Of a stretch of DNA of 64,000 nucleotides, positions 28,255-39,061 are shown piece by piece. The DNA is from Scheffersomyces stipitis CBS 6054 (lineage: Eukaryota; Ascomycota; Pichiomycetes; Serinales; Debaryomycetaceae). A program made the translations under genes and the position numbers. The stretch covers positions 1,240,001 through 1,304,000 of the forward strand of contig NC_009046.1 of NCBI RefSeq assembly GCF_000209165.1, written 5' to 3'. Below the pieces are notes generated by a model that searched no databases, was not told where the DNA came from, and saw nothing but the letters and a program-made list of their open reading frames with translations. Each line of letters starts with the position of its first letter. Within the stretch, counting starts at the first letter, position 1.

Positions 28255-29795
28255 GGCAAATGGGTGCAAATTAAATAGATATTGGTGAAATGCCAGTGAT
28301 AATAATAAAATAGTACACTAGTAAAATACGAGTGCGGTATGAATAAATATGAAAAATGTATGTACCGAGTACAACTTGAGCCTCCGTAGTAGTGGCAGTA
28401 GAAATAACTGAGTCAGCGAATGAAGTATACTGGCCAGAAACACCAAAAGTATACAATTTCAAGACTTCTGGGTTGAGATATCAGACAAAAATGGGTGCTT
28501 TTCTAGAGTCTCAGATCCAATGAGATACAGAGTCAGAGTCAAGTGATACAGAACAAAAATTCTTTTCTTATCTTCTGACAAACTCTGCAATGGTATGCTA
28601 GGCGATCAGACACAAGTCCAATCTGGCCGTCGTGGAACGGGAGTTTCGTCTGGATCAAAAGCGATGCCAGAGAGGTGGAATTTTTTTGGCTCCTTAACTA
28701 TGGAGATGGAGGTTGCAGCAGTTTTTCAAATTTTGCAATGGTTTTTCCTGTCTGCCTACTAAGGTTTTCCAAGGTGTGAGAGCCAGACAGACACAACAGA
28801 CAAAAGTTGGACAACACGAAAAACGGCAAATAACGAAGAAAGAAGATTTTGAAAAACAAACAGAGAATCAAAAAAAATTACAAGTCCTCTTCTCTTGTGC
28901 TACAAAGCAGAAATGCATCTCTATATACTAACTATTGCCGGGGGACATCCGGTAGGTGGAATAGAGACTTGTGAAGTAGAATCTTTCCTGGTGAAAAAAA
29001 AAAATAATAGGCTTGCTAAAAACGGACAATCGTATGTGGAGCACTGCAGACAATCTCTCACTGTATGCAGACACAACCAGCACTCAGAATGGAAAGTGAG
29101 GAGCTCCTTACTAATTGGCTCAGCTATGATATTGCGGTCGTGTGTGCACCGGTTAGAGGTCTAGGTTACGAGCCCAAACGAGGCCCCAGGCTGTTCGAAA
29201 AATGCCCTTCGGCACGCGCTTAACGCGTCTAATAAAATATGAGACGCGTACACGACCAACCAAGGCGGTGCACATGTGATGAAGATCACGCGACATGATA
29301 TTTTTGACATTGATCCTCCTCTCGTCATGTTATTGTGATCACGTGCCAAAATCTCGTCAGGATTTGATCATGTGCGTTGTGTCCCGTGCAGAAGTTCACA
29401 TGACTAGTGCTCCGTCCAATGAACAAACTTCATTTTATAATGAAAAAAAAATCCAGCTCTTGAATACAACAACAGAATTTCTCATTCAAAAGGTCTACAA
29501 ATTCCCCGATTTTGCAGATACTTGTGCCGTTGTTGCAGTAGACTGACCCGCCTGGCCAATCCCACAGCTCTGGAGTTTTTTCTGAGAAAAAGAGCTAGTT
29601 CCACGAGATTTTCCATTCATCCATACATTTCAAGATTGTAGTAGAATACAATTTCTGATCACTTTTCAGTCAGTCACTAGATTTTAAGGGTCTTTCTTTT
29701 GTAAAAGAAGCTGCTTGATATCATTTTTGCATTTCCACATTTATCTTCGTATTCGTTGTAGTAATTCGTTGTCGTCATAGTCTTTTGTTATTATC
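28255..29795. other. Long divergent intergenic region with regulatory clusters
   Basis: This 1.54 kb stretch lies between the unknown nuclear gene and the complex I gene. It contains four ACGCG words within 29214-29292, two of them an exact inverted pair, a TCACGTG site (29339-29345), two CCAAT boxes (29114-29118 reversed, 29416-29420) that would suit the HAP activator of respiratory genes, and several poly-A tracts. Short ORFs on both strands have no recognisable product. Confidence 0.55.
29223..29249. promoter_or_regulatory. Inverted pair of MluI cell-cycle boxes
   Basis: ACGCGTCT (29223-29230) and AGACGCGT (29242-29249) are exact reverse complements separated by 11 bp. Each contains ACGCGT, the MBF (Mbp1/Swi6) target. 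CACGCG at 29213 and ACGCGA near 29288 flank them. Confidence 0.6.
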
Positions 29796-31220
29796 ATGTT
29801 GAGAGCCTCCAGAATAGCCAGAAGCGTCAGGATTCCCAGCGTGAGCCAGAGATTGTTTCTGAGTGTTTCGCGTGTCCAAGCTGCTCATTCTGACGAACCA
29901 AAACCATTCCAAACCGCATTGGGTAAGCCCGCTCAAAGATACTCTGATGCTCCAGGGACTTTCGGAAAGACCACTTTTTCCGAAGTCATGGATGAAGTCG
30001 ATATGGTCTGGGGAAAAGACGATGACCCTAAAAAGGTTGCCAAACAGAACTCAAAAATCAGACATTTCACCATTAACTTCGGTCCTCAGCATCCTGCTGC
30101 CCATGGAGTGTTGAGATTGATCTTGGAATTGCATGGGGAAGAAATCGTCAGAGCCGATCCTCACGTAGGTCTTTTGCACAGAGGAACCGAGAAGTTGATC
30201 GAGTCCAAAACATACATGCAAGCGTTGCCATACTTTGACAGATTGGATTATGTGTCTATGATGACCAACGAATTGGTCTTTGCATTGGCTGTAGAGAAGT
30301 TGTTGAATGTAGAAATTCCACTCAGAGCCAAATACATCAGAACTCTCTTCGGCGAAATCACAAGAATCTTAAATCACTGTATGTCTGTCTTGTCGCACAT
30401 CATGGATGTCGGTGGTTTGACTCCGTTCCTTTGGGGTTTTGAAGAGAGAGAAAAGTTGATGGAGTTCTACGAAAGAGTTTCTGGAGCCAGATTACACACT
30501 GCCTATGTGAGACCCGGTGGTGTTTCCCAGGACTTACCAGTCGGTTTATTGGACGACATCTACATGTGGGCTACCCAGTTTGGTGACAGAATTGATGAAA
30601 CCGAAGAGTTGGTCACCGATAACCGTATCTGGAAGGATAGAACTGTAGATGTAGGTGTAGTTTCGGCTGAAGATGCGCTCAACTACTCCCTTTCTGGAGT
30701 CATGTTGAGAGGCTCTGGTATCCCATTTGATATCAGAAAATCCCAGCCTTACGATGCCTATGATTTGGTGGACTTCGACATTGCTGTCGGCATGAATGGT
30801 GACTGTTACGACCGTTACTTGATTAGAATGGCTGAATTCAGACAATCATTGAGAATTATCTTCCAATGTATCAACGATATTCCAGAAGGTCCTGTTAAGG
30901 TCGAAGACTACAAGATCTCGCCTCCTCCAAGATCTGTAATGAAGGAAGATATGGAAGCATTGATCCATCACTTCTTGTTGTTCACTAAGGGTTACGCTGT
31001 GCCTCAGGGTGAAACTTATACCGCCATCGAAGCTCCTAAGGGTGAAATGGCTGTGTATGTCGTCTCCGACGGCTCAGAAAGACCATACAGATGTAAGATC
31101 AGAGCCCCTGGTTTTGCTCATTTGGGTGCTTTTGACCACATCTCCAGAGGAAACTTGTTAGCCGATGCTGTGGCCATCATTGGTACCATGGACTTGGTGT
31201 TCGGAGAAGTTGATCGTTAG
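29796..31220 (+). CDS. Complex I 49-kDa subunit (NDUFS2/NuoD)
   Basis: The protein has 474 residues from the ATG at 29796. The first 30-40 residues are Arg/Ser-rich, acid-free and alternate basic and hydrophobic residues, a mitochondrial presequence. The mature part has the NuoD hallmarks: [12 protein letters not shown] (His lining the quinone pocket), [61 protein letters not shown] and the final [33 protein letters not shown]. It forms part of the quinone-binding peripheral arm of proton-pumping NADH:ubiquinone oxidoreductase in the inner membrane. Saccharomyces lacks complex I, so this gene excludes that lineage. The one CTG codon I found (residue 22) lies in the presequence, where Ser fits at least as well as Leu. 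Confidence 0.97.
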   Translation: MLRASRIARSVRIPSVSQRLFLSVSRVQAAHSDEPKPFQTALGKPAQRYSDAPGTFGKTTFSEVMDEVDMVWGKDDDPKKVAKQNSKIRHFTINFGPQHPAAHGVLRLILELHGEEIVRADPHVGLLHRGTEKLIESKTYMQALPYFDRLDYVSMMTNELVFALAVEKLLNVEIPLRAKYIRTLFGEITRILNHCMSVLSHIMDVGGLTPFLWGFEEREKLMEFYERVSGARLHTAYVRPGGVSQDLPVGLLDDIYMWATQFGDRIDETEELVTDNRIWKDRTVDVGVVSAEDALNYSLSGVMLRGSGIPFDIRKSQPYDAYDLVDFDIAVGMNGDCYDRYLIRMAEFRQSLRIIFQCINDIPEGPVKVEDYKISPPPRSVMKEDMEALIHHFLLFTKGYAVPQGETYTAIEAPKGEMAVYVVSDGSERPYRCKIRAPGFAHLGAFDHISRGNLLADAVAIIGTMDLVFGEVDR

Positions 31221-31450
31221 AACTGAAGTTTAAATATATATATTAGTAAAGAACTGCATTATTGTAACTCTAATACGTTGTAGTGGTTTGTATTGCTGTC
31301 GAAATTTACTGATTCTCTCCTTTCCAATGTAGCCTATTTGATGTCTTTCTACTTTAATTTATTTCTATCGGTATATTCTGTTCGTGTATATCTAATAGAG
31401 ATTGTATAAATGCGTTAAGTCGTAAGTTATGATATAGTCATTGTATATGT

Positions 31451-32353
31451 TCAAAAAAGTGCCTTGTACAAAAGAAACAAAGACCCTCCGGCTCCGAGTA
31501 TCATAAACGTCTTGAACGTTCCAGAATCATTATCATCTACTCTGGGGCCATGGTACATGTGAGGATTCCTCTTTGAAGACATACTAGCTGTAGCCTGGGG
31601 CGCAAACGTAGCTGTCAGGCTCGCGAAATGGTTCGGATTCACCTCATTACCCTTGAAATGATGAACATGGCGCATCAAATGCTTGGTTATAAGCTCTTCG
31701 CTGAGCTTTTCTCCTGATTTGCTGAGCTTCTCTAGGATCTTGCTTCTTTCCTCTGGAGAGATGTGTTTGTTGATGATGTGCTGTTCGAACTTGAGATGCT
31801 TGTGGAGATGCTCGTTATAGTCGAAGTGAGGAACGTCGAACCGGTCACCGTAATTGATATGTTTTCCTGAAAAATGTGACCCTTCTCCATGATTGGAAAA
31901 GTTGTACACTTTATGTCTCTTGCTATTGAGTCCAGAAGCAGTGTAATGACCCCCAGACCTTGAATAGTACTTTGCTTCGCCGTAGTACTGGTTATTCCAG
32001 TCTTCTCTGGCAGAACTGGTATGCAGAGTCGCGTTAGCTCCGTGGAAATTGCCCACTAGCTTGAGCTGGAGATCGTACTGTTTCTTCTTCTTGACATCCT
32101 TAAGTGTCTCGTATGCGTTCACTATCTCCACAAACTTTTCGTTGTTCACTTCTTTTTCTTCGCCGACTAGATGTGTGTTTACGTCCGGATGGTGGATCTT
32201 GCTGAGCTTCCTGAACGAAATCTTAATGTCCTTAATCGATGCGTTGACGGGCACTTCTAGCAGATCGTAATAGTTGGAAGCTCCCGTGCTTGAATACGCT
32301 CGTATACGTTGAGTAATTTGCAGAACACAGCGTACACGTGACTGCAAAAACAT
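31451..32353 (-). CDS. JID1: Mitochondrial J-domain protein, JID1-like
   Basis: The protein has 300 residues from the ATG at 32353. The N-terminus (MFLQSRVRCVLQITQRIRAY) is a basic amphipathic presequence. A J domain follows at about 27-95 with HPD at 55-57, needed to stimulate Hsp70 ATPase activity. The middle is His/Lys-rich without the Gly/Phe or zinc modules of class I and II J-proteins. Residues about 278-297 form a single hydrophobic segment near the C-terminus (ILGAGGSLFLLYKALF), so it is probably anchored in the inner membrane. Size and layout match S. cerevisiae Jid1 (about 301 residues). Orthology is inferred from architecture rather than sequence outside the J domain. Confidence 0.68.
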   Translation of the reverse strand: MFLQSRVRCVLQITQRIRAYSSTGASNYYDLLEVPVNASIKDIKISFRKLSKIHHPDVNTHLVGEEKEVNNEKFVEIVNAYETLKDVKKKKQYDLQLKLVGNFHGANATLHTSSAREDWNNQYYGEAKYYSRSGGHYTASGLNSKRHKVYNFSNHGEGSHFSGKHINYGDRFDVPHFDYNEHLHKHLKFEQHIINKHISPEERSKILEKLSKSGEKLSEELITKHLMRHVHHFKGNEVNPNHFASLTATFAPQATASMSSKRNPHMYHGPRVDDNDSGTFKTFMILGAGGSLFLLYKALF

Positions 32354-33834
32354 TGTGGCAGTTCAGCAGCGGCTACGTATACGTGTCTGACAAGAGCCTG
32401 TTCGCTTGGAAATTGCTGCAATAGAGAGAGATGGTGAAGTCAGTACTGTCACAATACGCTAAAGATAAAATTCGGTTAAGGGCTAATAGTATGCTCACGT
32501 GAGAGATAACGTGACTCGTGATCTTGGCTCATGCGGGTGGACGATAGCACCGGAACCGGTGGAAAGGCAGAAAAAGAAACCAAAGACAAGAGCGTTTGGT
32601 GTGTGCATTTTGCATTTGCGAGTGCGCTTGTCAAACGCCTGTTGCGAAGTGCGGGATGTGCTTTTGCCGTTTGCGACTGTGACGGTGCGTAAACATGTAA
32701 TACATGTAAATTGGCAAATTGTAAAGTGTCGTAAACAGCAAGTCGCATTTGTATACAACAGAAAATAGCAGATTGCAATTTGTATGAAATTTAGTCAATG
32801 TAAATCATAAATGTCGCACTAATAGATCTATTCACGTGCTCTGTGTCACGTTGTGTGTGTGATTTCTTTTCTCGCTTCTATTTCCGCATTGGGGACCCAT
32901 TCGCAACCTGCCTCAGCCAATTTCACATCCATACAAACACATACGGACTTCTCTCTTTTGGTGGTTTTTGTAGCTTTCCAACTTCTGTCTCCAACTTGTT
33001 GATTTCGATTCCGCTGGCCGTCTCTAGCCGACACCGGAGTCTTAGTATCACGTGTCGTTTCTGTTAGCCGTTGTCTTTTCCCGAGATTCTCTCTTCCCGC
33101 TGATTGTGGTCTGTTATCATCTCATCACCGTCATAACCACTGCTCTTTCCAAAGAGAAAAACAGCAGGTTACGAAGTCATAAAGCCGACACAGCCATATC
33201 CCCTGTGTCTCTCCGTTCTCTGTCACTACAGCTGGAGATCCTGAACTGCTCTGCTGGTCCTCTGATTCTACTGAGCACCTCACCAACTCGCCCGAATTCT
33301 CATTAATTCGCACTGAATTTCTGTGGAGATACTGAGAGAGAAACAAGTGATAACGACTTTTCTGAGCCCCCAAAATCAGCAGCTCCGAGACTGGCATCCA
33401 TAGTGTCACACTAGCCTGTCGTATCCACAGCCATTTCCCTTGAGTCTTGTCTAGCAGTATCTGTTTTGGCTCCCTAACCATCAGTCTTCTGGCACTCTCT
33501 ATAGTGGCTCTTCCGTTCCCGCGTCTCCTAAAAAATCCTGGACGGTTCTTTTTTTTGTGCGAGTATCCATCTTCGTTTTTTTGGACTTCTTTTTCTTACA
33601 AATCGGAGCATTACTTTCATATTCACTATCCTCATACTACATCCACTTCGTTGGCATCCTGGTTATCAACCACGTTGACTACTTACCTACTATAACTGGT
33701 TTTCTTAACGATACTCATATCTCATAGTTAACTACCATAGCTTTCTACTGATTACACCAAGGTAACTCTCAGTTCTTATTCATTTTCATTTATCATCAAA
33801 ACTACACACCCCTATTCCTACCACTTCCTACAAC
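32354..33834. other. Long divergent region between JID1-like gene and CDC34
   Basis: This 1.48 kb stretch has three TCACGTG sites (32495-32501, 32832-32838, 33048-33054), a block around 32600-32770 rich in TTTGC/GCAAAT words, a repeated ACATGTA pair near 32694-32710 and a long pyrimidine-rich run up to CDC34. ORFs of up to 116 codons exist on both strands but have no recognisable product, and several start without ATG. It is probably a long CDC34 leader and promoter. Confidence 0.5.
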
Positions 33835-34563
33835 ATGAGCTCAAAGTCCGCTGCTGCCATCTTGCAACGACAATTCAAAGAACTCACCGACCCCAAAAAG
33901 GCTATCCCCTCCTTCCACATAGAGCTCGATGACGACAACATCTTCCTCTGGAACATCGGCATCATGGTGCTCAACAAAGACTCCATGTACCACGGCGGCT
34001 ATTTCAAGGGCCAGATGCGGTTCCCATCGGATTTCCCCTTCGCACCGCCCACCTTCAGGTTCACGCCGGCCATCTACCATCCCAACGTTTACCGTGATGG
34101 CCGTTTGTGCATCTCCATTTTGCACCAGGGTGGAGATCCCACCTCGGACGAACCTGATTCCGAGACGTGGACTCCAGCCCAGACAGTTGAGAGTGTTTTG
34201 ATCTCGATTGTATCGCTTTTGGAGGATCCAAATGTCTCTTCTCCTGCCAATATTGACGCCTCTGTGGAGTTCAGAAAGAACCCAGAAGCCTACAAGAAGA
34301 AGGTGTTGCACGAAGTTGAAAGATCGAAAGCTGATATTCCAGAAGACTTTATCATGCCTGAGTCGGAATTTGCAGCCTACAGCAGCAGCTCTGCTAAGGC
34401 CAGAGAGCACGAACACGAACCTGTCGACGAAGACTTCTGGTACGACAGCGAGGAGGAAGAAAGCTTTGATGAGGAAAGCTTGATGGACGACATGGACGAC
34501 CGTGAAGAGGACGACGATGAAGAAGAGGAGGAAGACGACGATGTTGATATGGTAGCAAAGTAG
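33835..34563 (+). CDS. CDC34: Ubiquitin-conjugating enzyme E2, CDC34
   Basis: The protein has 242 residues from the ATG at 33835. The UBC fold spans 5-170 with the HPN motif at 82-84 and the catalytic Cys92. The 12-residue acidic loop after the active site (GGDPTSDEPDSE, 99-110) is diagnostic of Cdc34/UBE2R and lets it build Lys48 chains. The C-terminal tail (190-242) is almost all Asp/Glu, needed to bind the basic canyon of cullin in SCF. Cdc34 with SCF destroys Sic1-type CDK inhibitors at G1/S, cyclins and other targets. It is shorter than S. cerevisiae Cdc34 (295), with the difference in the tail. Codons are G/C-rich at the 5' end compared with neighbours. Confidence 0.96.
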   Translation: MSSKSAAAILQRQFKELTDPKKAIPSFHIELDDDNIFLWNIGIMVLNKDSMYHGGYFKGQMRFPSDFPFAPPTFRFTPAIYHPNVYRDGRLCISILHQGGDPTSDEPDSETWTPAQTVESVLISIVSLLEDPNVSSPANIDASVEFRKNPEAYKKKVLHEVERSKADIPEDFIMPESEFAAYSSSSAKAREHEHEPVDEDFWYDSEEEESFDEESLMDDMDDREEDDDEEEEEDDDVDMVAK

Positions 34564-35207
34564 AAAAGCTATAAGAGCTTGCACGGTATCTAAGTTTTTT
34601 AATCTTTATGAATTCTAAGATTTTTAGGCTTGTGGTACTTCCAATAACTTCATATCACCATATGTTATTGTACTGAGATCAGAGTGGTTTTCCACGGTTT
34701 TAATTTCTTCTTTGTCTAATTTCTCCTTGTTATGTTCCTCATGTCGGTTAATGTTCCTTAATGAATCTTTCTATTGTTCCTTCCATATTAGTGGTTGTGG
34801 ATCTATTCCGGTCTCTTGCCGCAGTCGGCTTCCCATTGCATCTTTTTGTTAAACTACACGTCATAAGCTTGTTTCGTCTATCAGATACTTATATACCCAG
34901 AAAATGTATAAGAAGATAAGAAAATGTAGATATCCCATTCGTAGTGGTACTTTGTTGGTATTGTAGTCTTCTACCATAGCCCATGTCAAATGCCAGTTTA
35001 TAAAAGTATGTGACGTAATACATTCATTCAGATTCCTAATTTGAATTTAGTTATCATAATTCTGAGTAATATGAGAGTAATCACTACACACATCGTAATG
35101 ATTGATATGTTTGTTTCTTTAGATATGAATTGTATAGATATGGTAAATTAAAACGTAAATTTATCAGTGGACGTATGTATTTTTCAATCCTTTTGTGTAC
35201 TCTATCG
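34564..35207. other. Convergent 3' region of CDC34 and SLM4-like gene
   Basis: This 644 bp A/T-rich stretch lies between two converging genes. A 99-codon frame reading from 35130 is antisense to the SLM4-like gene. I see no gene of its own here. Confidence 0.5.
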
Positions 35208-35762
35208 CTACCCTCTAACATATCCCTTCAACCCCTCATGCAATGCCGCATCGATATGGTCCAACTTAAGCTTGGCTATTGCGTCTGGAAATGGTTTCAA
35301 GTAGAAAAGGACTATATAGAGCTCATTGTCTTGACTAGAGCCAGCAGACTCTACAAGGGTTTCAACACCTGCTTCTTCACCTACGACAACCAGTTCGGGG
35401 TTAGAGCTGTCATTTTCTTCTACATTTAAGCTCATGATGATCAGCTTAAGTCCGGCATCCAACTCTATGATGTCCCAGTTCTTCAAGACGGGCTTTTCAG
35501 CTTGTTGGTGCTGATGTTGGATGAGGGTCTTGTAGCTCTGGAGAGAGTACACACGGAGATTGTCTGGAACAATTGACGTTTCCTGCAACACAGACTTGTT
35601 GAGCACAGTTGTAAGCGGTATGCCTTCATGCGAGAGAAGTGATATCGAAAGCGGAGCGTTGGCTCTTGTGACTATTGGTGATGTTGATGAAGACTCAGAA
35701 TCGTCTGGAATCGCAGTCAATCCTTGCGATAACAATCGTGAAATCTTTTTCAGCTGTAGCAT
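35208..35762 (-). CDS. SLM4: Roadblock-type protein, SLM4/EGO3-like
   Basis: The protein has 184 residues from the ATG at 35762. It shows the alternating helix and strand pattern of the Ego3 roadblock fold: an N-terminal helix (LKKISRLLSQGL), strand PIVTRANAPLSISLLS, an acidic loop, strand DIIELDAGLKLIIMSLN, another Ser/Glu-rich loop, strand LYIVLFYLKPFP, and a final helix (KLKLDHIDAALHEGL). In S. cerevisiae, Slm4 is part of the vacuolar EGO complex that holds Gtr1/Gtr2 GTPases and feeds amino-acid signals to TORC1. Sequence similarity to Slm4 is modest, so the assignment rests on the fold pattern and length (S. cerevisiae 162). Residue 4 is a CTG codon. Confidence 0.5.
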   Translation of the reverse strand: MLQLKKISRLLSQGLTAIPDDSESSSTSPIVTRANAPLSISLLSHEGIPLTTVLNKSVLQETSIVPDNLRVYSLQSYKTLIQHQHQQAEKPVLKNWDIIELDAGLKLIIMSLNVEENDSSNPELVVVGEEAGVETLVESAGSSQDNELYIVLFYLKPFPDAIAKLKLDHIDAALHEGLKGYVRG

Positions 35763-36160
35763 CGACTTTGTGAGAGATTTAAATGGATTTTGTACGTAAT
35801 TGGTCTCTTTCCTGGTGGAAAAAGCGGAAAAGTGGATGTTATTGTAGTAATGAAAAGTAAAGAAAGAGTATCAATTCTGCTATTTTTCACTATCTTAATT
35901 CTGCTAATGCGTTGGGTACGGTTATGCAGTACATACATTAGAGATTAGGCTGCGAAAATTATATCGAATAAATCATACAAATGCTACTTTATGGTGTCTT
36001 TCTTTAACTGTTTGTTGGGGAATTCTTATCTACAAAGTGGTTGCCGTCTGACCCTCTATAGTTTACTCATATTCAACACATTTTTCTATATATATGTGTG
36101 TTATTTATTGTCAAATATATGTTCGTTATTCGGCATTCGATCTATTCTCTATCCTATACT
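35763..36160. other. SLM4-like promoter and PRM10 3' region
   Basis: This 398 bp A/T-rich gap lies between two genes on the same strand. It has several TATATA-like runs near 36090 and no coding sequence that I can support. Confidence 0.5.
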
Positions 36161-39061
36161 CTATAATGTAAAGAGACCAGTCTTCTTTTTTCCAAATGGA
36201 TAAACCACTAAAGCTGCCGCAAAAAGTCCCACACTAATCCCAATTGAAACCTCTACCATTGTCGCTCCAAAACTGAGCGAACTTGCATAATCTGTATTTT
36301 GAACTGCTGTAGTTCCGTTGCCTTTGGTGAGCTGATCAGCTGCTTGTACTCCCGAGATTAAAGACGATTTCGAAGCGATACCAGAGGGCACTTGTACGAA
36401 AATCGCAGGTAACATTGCACTCACAGCCATTCCGCGCCATATTCTCGAGTACAAGTTTCCCAAGACTCCTACAATGAAGGCTCCGATACAAGCTGTGAAC
36501 TCGGTGACAGTGCTGAAATGCTTTCCGGCAAAGAAGTTCCCGATGTAGCCAATGCTGGCAATAATAAGCATCACCGGAACCTGCAGCCATCTGGCTTGGT
36601 TGATAAGACCAAGGCTTAGAGCAAAAAGAGGAACAAATAAGATCTTCCATTTGTCATTCAAAGAGTGGTCAGCTGCACAGGTGTTAACCGAAACGCTATT
36701 CTTGTCTACCCAGCCGTACAAAGCAGCACCCAAAGTTATCCCAAATCCCAAAAACAACGAGTATATGATGGCGTAGAACATTCTAACCGAGCCAGCCACC
36801 AAATTCCGAGATTGCAACTCCAAGGAGCCACACAAGATGATATAACCTGGTAAAATCAACGCCAAACTACCCTGGGCAATGGCTGAGAAGCAGAATATAT
36901 CACCACCCTTGATGGAACCAATACCTCTTGAAATGAATGAGACTACGATAGACGCAGTGACTTCAAATACAGAAGAGTACAAGTTCGACATCGAAGCAAG
37001 ATAGAACTGCAAGTATCCCACACAGCATCCAACAGCAAATGAAATAGGAATATCTGTCCAGCCACCACCAAAAGCAAAGGGACAAACAGCAGCAGATCCC
37101 ATTCCATATACGAAAACACAGAACCAGGCTGGATATAAGTTTTTGCTCTTCAACAAGTTTTCGATTCTCTGTGCAGCATCTTCCACACCAATCAAGTCGT
37201 GGATAACGCCTTTGTAGATCTTGTGGGTATCTTGCAATTTCGACAAGTTCAAACCTTGCACGCACCGTACCATGTGAACTTCTGACGTTCTTGTGGTGGC
37301 ATCACCAAACGAAATTATCATACACCCAGGAAAGTAGATGAACTGGCCATCAATTTCCAACACTCTGCTTGTCATAATCAAATATTCTTCGAGTCTATGG
37401 GTGGGAGCTCCAAACAACATCAAAGCCCTGCACATTCTGATGATGAATCTTTGTCGTTGCAAGATGTCTGCGACGTGAACTGTGATACGGAGTTGTTCTT
37501 GTTTCCTGTGGTTGGTCAACTTTTTGATGTTCTTGGAAACTGGTGGTTTCTTGGGATGCTTTGGTTTGGCATTCTGGAACGAGGGAAGCTGGAATCCCTC
37601 AGAGTCTTTTTCATTGAACAGACCTTTTTCATCTTCGCTACTTTCAATCATTTGGCCGAAACGTTCACTGTTTCTGTTGATTTTGCTACTTTTACCGGGG
37701 ATTATTTTGGACATTTTCTGAGCTGTTTGAGACATGTTTTTGGGTGCATTCATTATACCGTGTTTCAACTTTGAAAAGTCGAGAGTGGAGCCCTTGGAAG
37801 ATCCGATAATGCTCTCGTCGAAAGTGCTTTCCTCCGCTAGCGTTGGAGTTCGGGATGAGGTTCCAAAACTGGTGGCAGATTTGGAATATTGTGGATTCTG
37901 GTATAGCTTCAATAATGACGAAAGAACGCCAGCATGAACGTGACGAGGTGGAGGAACATATCCGTCTTCTGCTTCGTCCAACATGAAGTCCTGCTGGTCA
38001 TATTCTGGCTGGTCCTCTCTACGAAGAAACAAGTCTGGATTGGGTGCATAGAAAGAAGAACTACTACTTTCGTGGCTTCGATGAAGTCCAGGTGAAGAAT
38101 CTTCTCTATTCTCAGAAGTTATTAGTTCTGATTGCGGGTCTTCTGTCGAAATATTTGCTTGATGATCGCTACTGGAACCTTCTCTGGTCGTCTTTTCATG
38201 CGTATGTGAAGCATGGGCAACGTGAGACGAAATGAGGTTCCTGGCTTCGTCATTCAACTCGGCAAAGTTCAACCTCTTCATTTCTATGCCGTCTTCTCCC
38301 TCCATTCCTACCTGCTGTTCTTCATCTAGAGTTTGCCTACTGGCTCCTGGAGCCAATCCTCCGCCACTGAGTCCGTTCAGACCTCCTGAGATGCTGAGCA
38401 TTCTGCCTATAAAAGTATCCGAAGTTGAAGTGTCTCCACCACCAAAATGGCCATCTACAAGTGACATTTTCCTCAAGATATTCTTAAACCCTCCAGTATT
38501 CTCTTCTGCCTCGATACTTTTTGTCGACAGTACTGATTTACGTCCTTGCTCAGTGATATCGATTCCTTCGTTGATATTAGAAGACTTAGATGGTGAATCA
38601 TCGTCGTCGTCTTCGTCCGAAGAATATTGCGTCATACGCGGATGATTCGATATCTGTGTGAAATCAGGAATTGAACTGTCATCGTCATCATCTTCGTCTT
38701 CATCCCTATCTATTTCATTGCCATGTTGAATTGGATTAGGCTGGATTTGGAAACTGGGCAAGTTATCATCGAATGCTTCATCAATGTACTCGTCATCGCT
38801 GTAGTTGTTCGTTGACGAGTTACTGCTGAACATAGTATCTCTTGGGTTGTACATATCTGGGAACCGAACTGATTTGCCGCCTCCGGCTAATCTTTTGCCT
38901 GCCTTCGCAAGGTTTGGCTTTGGCATGCCTTTACTGTTCACCAGCTTTCGAATATCCAGCAAATTGACATTGGGAATTTGGACATGTGATCTAAATTGGT
39001 CGGTCTCGTCCTCTGAGCTTGATGAGTCGTTTCTAGGATGGATTCCGCCAGATCCTGACAT
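36161..39061 (-). CDS. PRM10: Multispanning ThrE-family membrane protein, PRM10
   Basis: The protein has 966 residues from the ATG at 39061. The first 520 residues are a soluble, highly acidic, Ser/Asp-rich domain with SP sites and basic patches (PKHPKKPPVSKNIKKL). The ThrE/DUF1212 region follows at about 527-960, with the signature FGAPTHRLEEYL and then about ten membrane helices (for example WFCVFVYGMGSAAVCPFAFGGGW and AIAQGSLALILPGYIILCGSLEL). The family includes bacterial threonine/serine exporters and yeast PRM10, a pheromone-regulated membrane protein whose substrate is unknown. In S. cerevisiae the region is split between two neighbouring reading frames, whereas here it is one. Confidence 0.85.
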   Translation of the reverse strand: MSGSGGIHPRNDSSSSEDETDQFRSHVQIPNVNLLDIRKLVNSKGMPKPNLAKAGKRLAGGGKSVRFPDMYNPRDTMFSSNSSTNNYSDDEYIDEAFDDNLPSFQIQPNPIQHGNEIDRDEDEDDDDDSSIPDFTQISNHPRMTQYSSDEDDDDDSPSKSSNINEGIDITEQGRKSVLSTKSIEAEENTGGFKNILRKMSLVDGHFGGGDTSTSDTFIGRMLSISGGLNGLSGGGLAPGASRQTLDEEQQVGMEGEDGIEMKRLNFAELNDEARNLISSHVAHASHTHEKTTREGSSSDHQANISTEDPQSELITSENREDSSPGLHRSHESSSSSFYAPNPDLFLRREDQPEYDQQDFMLDEAEDGYVPPPRHVHAGVLSSLLKLYQNPQYSKSATSFGTSSRTPTLAEESTFDESIIGSSKGSTLDFSKLKHGIMNAPKNMSQTAQKMSKIIPGKSSKINRNSERFGQMIESSEDEKGLFNEKDSEGFQLPSFQNAKPKHPKKPPVSKNIKKLTNHRKQEQLRITVHVADILQRQRFIIRMCRALMLFGAPTHRLEEYLIMTSRVLEIDGQFIYFPGCMIISFGDATTRTSEVHMVRCVQGLNLSKLQDTHKIYKGVIHDLIGVEDAAQRIENLLKSKNLYPAWFCVFVYGMGSAAVCPFAFGGGWTDIPISFAVGCCVGYLQFYLASMSNLYSSVFEVTASIVVSFISRGIGSIKGGDIFCFSAIAQGSLALILPGYIILCGSLELQSRNLVAGSVRMFYAIIYSLFLGFGITLGAALYGWVDKNSVSVNTCAADHSLNDKWKILFVPLFALSLGLINQARWLQVPVMLIIASIGYIGNFFAGKHFSTVTEFTACIGAFIVGVLGNLYSRIWRGMAVSAMLPAIFVQVPSGIASKSSLISGVQAADQLTKGNGTTAVQNTDYASSLSFGATMVEVSIGISVGLFAAALVVYPFGKKKTGLFTL

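Noticed and set aside
33131..33481. 116-codon ATG frame in the CDC34 upstream region
   Set aside because: No domain or compositional support; it is antisense to what is probably the CDC34 leader.
33841..34584. 247-codon frame antisense to CDC34
   Set aside because: It mirrors the biased codons of CDC34, and its residues track the complement of the acidic tail; a shadow.
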